A stretch of 64,000 bases of DNA, from positions 248,001 to 312,000 of the forward strand of contig JACKEB010000015.1 in the NCBI GenBank assembly GCA_020633205.1, written 5' to 3'. The DNA is from Polyangiaceae bacterium. GTDB taxonomy: Bacteria > Myxococcota_A > Polyangia > Polyangiales > Polyangiaceae. This document shows, piece after piece, positions 61,089-64,000 of the stretch. The notes beneath the pieces were generated by a model, which worked only from the letters and a program-made list of their open reading frames with translations, did not search any database and was not told where the DNA came from. A program made the position numbers and the translations under genes. Numbering within the stretch: the first letter of the stretch is position 1; every line of letters begins with the position of its first letter.

Positions 61089-62096
61089 ATGCTTGGGCGA
61101 ATCCTGCCGACGTGCCTGCTGATGCTCGCGCTGTCGACGAGTTCGGCGCTGGCGCAGCCTGCTGGAGCCGCGGATCGCAGCGCTGCGCGCCAGCTCGGAC
61201 AAGAAGGCGTCGCGCTCTACCAAAAGGGCGAGTACGACTCGGCATTGGACCGCTTGAGTCGCGCCGAGGCGCTCGTCCCCGCGCCTTCACTCTCGCTGTG
61301 GGCGGCGCGCAGTCTGGTGAAACTAGGACGCTTGGTTGAGGCGAACGAGCGTTACCTCGCGGCAACCCGGGTCAATGTCGAAGAACAGGGGCTCGACGCT
61401 GCCCGCCTGGAAGTCCAAAAGAAGGCCCAAGCCGATGCGGCCAAGGAGCGCACAGAACTCCTACCCCGCATCCCCAAGCTGACGGTGAAGCTGAAGCCAG
61501 TGGGTGCCGTTGCGCAAGTCACTATCGACGGTCGAGAGTTGCCGGCTGCGCTGATTGGGGTGCCGCATCCCATCGACCCCGGCAAGCATCGCGTGGAGCT
61601 CGGGGGTGAGGCCCAGGAAGTGATCTTGACGGAAGGCGAGGCAAAGGAGGTCGAGCTGAACGCACCAGCCGTTGACGCGACGCCCCCACCGATGCCAGCT
61701 AACGTAGCACCCAAGCCAGCTACCACTCCGCCCGCCGACGCTTCTCCCCGCGCGGGTAGTCCTCCCGTGGATGCCGGGAGTGAGTCGTCTGCGCTTCCCG
61801 CCTACCTCGCGCTCGGCATGGGCGGCGCCGGTTTCATTTTTGGTGGTGTCACGGGCTTCATTGCCCTGCAGAAAAAGAGCGATCTGGACGACAACTGCCC
61901 CGACAAGAGCTGCGGACCCGAGTTTCATGCGGATGTCGACAGTTACGACAGCATGAAGCTCCTCTCCACGATTGGCCTCGCGGTCGGCGTGGTGGGCGTG
62001 GCGAGCGGAGTGGTGTTGCTGATCAGTCGCTCTCGCGAGTCCGAGGTGCACGCCCGAGTGGGGCTTGGCAGCGTTGGTGTTGGAGGTCGATTCTGA
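61089..62096 (+). CDS. TPR plus PEGA-type protein with two C-terminal membrane helices (paralogue 3)
   Basis: A 335-residue protein: signal peptide (LPTCLLMLALSTSSALAQP), TPR-like helices (LGQEGVALYQKGEYDSALDRL; SLVKLGRLVEANERYLAA), a PEGA-like domain (AQVTIDGRELPAALIGVP; IDPGKHRVELGGEAQEV), a Pro/Ala linker, and two hydrophobic helices separated by a loop with KSDLDDNCPDKSC, closely matching SDLDSECINDVC in paralogue 1. It ends VGVGGRF. The stop TGA overlaps the ATG of the next gene (TGATG), so the two are coupled. Likely an envelope partner of the upstream kinase (inference). Confidence 0.8.
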   Translation: MLGRILPTCLLMLALSTSSALAQPAGAADRSAARQLGQEGVALYQKGEYDSALDRLSRAEALVPAPSLSLWAARSLVKLGRLVEANERYLAATRVNVEEQGLDAARLEVQKKAQADAAKERTELLPRIPKLTVKLKPVGAVAQVTIDGRELPAALIGVPHPIDPGKHRVELGGEAQEVILTEGEAKEVELNAPAVDATPPPMPANVAPKPATTPPADASPRAGSPPVDAGSESSALPAYLALGMGGAGFIFGGVTGFIALQKKSDLDDNCPDKSCGPEFHADVDSYDSMKLLSTIGLAVGVVGVASGVVLLISRSRESEVHARVGLGSVGVGGRF

Positions 62097-63397
62097 TGCG
62101 CCGCGTGACCTGGGGTGTGAGCGCCGGAGTGCTGTGCGCGCTCGCCGTGACCGGAGGCTGCCTGCTGCCCAACTTCGAGAAAGTGGACGGCACGGCAGGC
62201 GCGGGCGGTACCGCGGGGCAAGGCGGCAGCGCGGGTATTGGAGGCAGCGCAGGCAACGGTGGTGCGGCGGGCAACGGCGGTACTGCTGGCAACGGCGGTA
62301 CCGCTGGCAACGGCGGTACTGCTGGCAACGGCGGTACTGCTGGCAACGGCGGTACTGCTGGCAACGGCGGTACTGCTGGCAACGGCGGTACTGCTGGCAA
62401 CGGCGGTACTGCAGGTGGCGCAGGCAGCCCCGGCGACTGTCCAAGCGGTACCACCACGGACACACCGGCGAGCTGCGGTTCGGGTCCGCTCTTGGGCTGC
62501 GGGACGGACAAGACCGACGACTGCTGCTCGACGACTTGCTTGCCTGGCGGCACGTTCAGTCGGAGCTACTCAAAGGCGTCGGAACAGGGTTGGACGGATC
62601 CTCAGTACACGGCGACGATCAGCCCCGTCTATCTGGATATCTACGAAGTGACCCACGAGCGCTTCAACGCTTTTCTGGATGCGGGAGAGGGGATCGCAGC
62701 GAACCCGCCGTCGCTCAACAGCGGAGCATTCGGTGATTTCCCCGGTTGGCAGTCTGGCTGGCCCTTGCCCAACGACAAGGCCGAGTATGCGACCCAGTTC
62801 TCTGGTGGCGATGGCTACTGCACAGGCGGCTCAGGGTGGGGTGGCAACGACGATCTACCCGTGAACTGCGTGACTTGGTACCAGGCGCTCGCCTTTTGCA
62901 TCTGGGACGGCGGCCGCCTACCCACAGAGGCTGAGTGGAACTTTGCCTTCGCAGGCGGCTCGCAGGAGCGTCGATTTCCCTGGGGAGATGGCGCAGCGGG
63001 TAGTGGCTACGTCAAGCTATGCGATGATTTCCAGACAGGCGGAACCGCCTGTGAGATCCCCAATGCCTTCGCGCAGCCGGGTTCGTTCGACGACGCTGCG
63101 AGAGGCCGCTGGGGCCACGCCGATCTGGCGTCCAACGTCATCGAATGGATGCTGGATTCGGGAAGCCTCGAGGCGGGCGGCGCCATCCGCCAGACACCTC
63201 TCAGCGAGTACCCGATGCCGTGCAGCGATTGCGTGTACTGGAACGGGCTGGACGATGGCAGGATGATTCGCGGCGACGGTGCGGTCGGACGCTTCGACAC
63301 GCTCGAGGTGGGGTTGCGTCAGGCAGAACACGCTCAAGTGATGGCGAGCACCGGCACCGGGTTCCGCTGCGCGCGGCCGGCGAAGCTGCCGAACTAG
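62096..63397 (+). CDS. Lipoprotein with Gly-rich repeat stalk and formylglycine-generating-enzyme-like fold
   Basis: A 433-residue protein. A signal with lipobox-like TGGCLLP (Cys 22) is followed by a Gly/Ala/Thr/Asn stalk (about 34-112) made of AGNGGT hexapeptides, then a Cys cluster and an FGE-sulfatase (SUMF1, PF03781) fold of about 290 residues: LDIYEVTHERF, PVNCVTWYQALAFC, GGRLPTEAEWNFAFAGG, FPWGD, LASNVIEWM and the closing GTGFRCARPAK. True FGEs use two active-site Cys near an RGG motif, which I do not see, so this is probably a non-catalytic binding version. It is coupled by TGATG overlap to the TPR/PEGA gene and kinase upstream. Confidence 0.85.
   Translation: MRRVTWGVSAGVLCALAVTGGCLLPNFEKVDGTAGAGGTAGQGGSAGIGGSAGNGGAAGNGGTAGNGGTAGNGGTAGNGGTAGNGGTAGNGGTAGNGGTAGNGGTAGGAGSPGDCPSGTTTDTPASCGSGPLLGCGTDKTDDCCSTTCLPGGTFSRSYSKASEQGWTDPQYTATISPVYLDIYEVTHERFNAFLDAGEGIAANPPSLNSGAFGDFPGWQSGWPLPNDKAEYATQFSGGDGYCTGGSGWGGNDDLPVNCVTWYQALAFCIWDGGRLPTEAEWNFAFAGGSQERRFPWGDGAAGSGYVKLCDDFQTGGTACEIPNAFAQPGSFDDAARGRWGHADLASNVIEWMLDSGSLEAGGAIRQTPLSEYPMPCSDCVYWNGLDDGRMIRGDGAVGRFDTLEVGLRQAEHAQVMASTGTGFRCARPAKLPN
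62267..62410. repeat. Coding tandem repeat, 8 x 18 bp (AGNGGT hexapeptide)
   Basis: Eight in-frame units of GCTGGCAACGGCGGTACT, nearly identical in DNA including third positions, flanked by degenerate units. Copy changes would lengthen or shorten the lipoprotein stalk without frameshift. Confidence 0.93.
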
Positions 63398-63461
63398 TGT
63401 CCTGTCTCCGTAGTTCGCTGCAAAACTCGCGCGCCCAAAGAGGCTGTGGGCGCACGAGTTC
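63395..63461. repeat. Dispersed hairpin element, copy 2 (partner 47131-47197)
   Basis: Starts at the TAG stop of the preceding gene with TAGTGTCCTGTCTCCGTAGT and continues through CTGCAAAACTCGCGCGCCC to TGTGGGCGCACGAGTT. AACTCG pairs with CGAGTT and GCGCCC with GGGCGC, giving a 14-bp stem with one mismatch. There is no T-run, so it is not a standard terminator. Confidence 0.72.
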
Positions 63462-63505
63462 GGGTGCTGCTGCATCCGGGCGCTGGGCTAACGCGCATCT
63501 GCTCC

Positions 63506-64000
63506 TCAAAGCTCGCGGACGTTCTCGAAACATACGTCGAGGTTTCCCAAATCGAGCTGCCGTACGGATACGTCGGCCTGCTGCCCAAAAAAGGCGCAGG
63601 CCGCTTCCAAGAGCCCCACGTGGAACGGGATTGGGTGCCACACATCTCGGATCCCGATCACCATGCGCTGGTCGTTCACCTCGATCACCTCCACGTTTCC
63701 CACGTCTTGGGTGAGGCGATACGCCCTGGGCATGGCGCGAACGGCGGTCTGCAGATGGCCCGCTGCGAGGGTCATGAAGGTCTTGCCCGCAAGGGACTCG
63801 CTGAAGCCCTTTACGGCGAACCCGCCGACCCGCCACAGCGACTCTCCCAGTCCCAGGCGAGGAAAGAGTGTCTCCGCAGCCCGCAGACACAGGACGTTGT
63901 AGTCCCGCATCGGGTAGAGCTTGAAGGCGACGCGCTCCGCCTTCTCGTGCAGCGCACGCTGGATGACGTTGAACTGCACGCCTCGGATGTTGTGGTGGGC
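63506..64000 (-). CDS. DUF2378/TIGR02265-type myxobacterial protein, 5' end cut by window edge
   Basis: About 165 residues are visible; the frame stays open to the right edge (AHHNIRG before VQFNVIQRAL), so the start lies outside. Visible features: RDYNVLCLRAAETLFPRLG, VGGFAVKGFSESLAGKTFM, a DVGNVEVIEVNDQRMVIGIRD-like beta segment and FHVGLLEAACAFFG. This matches the layout of the TIGR02265 family that is expanded in Myxococcus-type genomes; its function is unknown. The C-terminus is complete, ending FENVREL. It is convergent with the FGE-fold lipoprotein gene. Confidence 0.75.
   Translation of the reverse strand, partial: AHHNIRGVQFNVIQRALHEKAERVAFKLYPMRDYNVLCLRAAETLFPRLGLGESLWRVGGFAVKGFSESLAGKTFMTLAAGHLQTAVRAMPRAYRLTQDVGNVEVIEVNDQRMVIGIRDVWHPIPFHVGLLEAACAFFGQQADVSVRQLDLGNLDVCFENVREL

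Overview
The window is high-GC DNA that reads as a chromosomal segment of a myxobacterium (Myxococcota, probably a Polyangiales-type genome; the assignment is inference). The reasons are four Hanks-type Ser/Thr kinases with HRDxKPDN-type motifs, many glycine/serine-rich lipoproteins, two proteins ending in a MYXO-CTERM-type tail (Gly-Cys-rich motif, hydrophobic helix, Arg cluster), a TIGR02265/DUF2378-type protein at the right edge, and very long Cys/Asp repeat proteins of the MopE 'putative metal-binding' type. No rRNA, tRNA, CRISPR array, prophage or transposase was found. The content looks chromosomal: aroF-type DAHP synthase, ilvE, ctaB, deoA, speA, gltX, amt and tatA.

Layout. 0-2.6 kb: a ThDP-dependent decarboxylase/acetolactate synthase-like enzyme translationally coupled to a ketosynthase-III gene that runs off the left edge. 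3.3-3.8 kb: AlkB-like dioxygenase. 4.0-8.7 kb: a three-gene acyl-CoA/acyl-ACP cassette (double-hotdog dehydratase, large FabG, thiolase) resembling htdX-fabG4-fadA2 of mycobacteria, with a divergent TetR regulator and two matching palindromes. 8.8-24 kb: lipoproteins, DAHP synthase, branched-chain aminotransferase, a TPR/PEGA membrane protein, an SDR, two kinases and a DUF1232 protein. 24-34 kb: an LptF/G-like permease, TatA, an aspartate aminotransferase homologue lacking the PLP-binding Asp, DUF423, heme O synthase with a cytochrome c lipoprotein, a TonB-like protein, a second SDR and thymidine phosphorylase. 34.4-46.3 kb: three giant secreted repeat proteins on the minus strand; two are a tandem duplication whose core is almost identical at the DNA level. 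47-51 kb: kinase, TPR/PEGA protein and WYL regulator. 51-59.5 kb: lytic transglycosylase, SpeA, CPBP membrane protease, GltX, ammonium transporter and a histone H1-like basic protein. 59.6-63.4 kb: kinase, TPR/PEGA protein and formylglycine-generating-enzyme-fold lipoprotein, tightly packed.

Themes. Non-coding DNA is unusually rich in minisatellites, each with its own unit (13, 14, 14, 16, 18, 21, about 24 and 31 bp). One of them supplies the ribosome-binding site of the WYL regulator. A hairpin-forming element of about 65 bp occurs twice (47131 and 63395) with differences that partly preserve the stem. The kinase plus TPR/PEGA two-helix protein pairing occurs twice, with a third solo copy. 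Several start sites were moved from the longest reading frame to an internal start with better Shine-Dalgarno, signal-peptide or family support.
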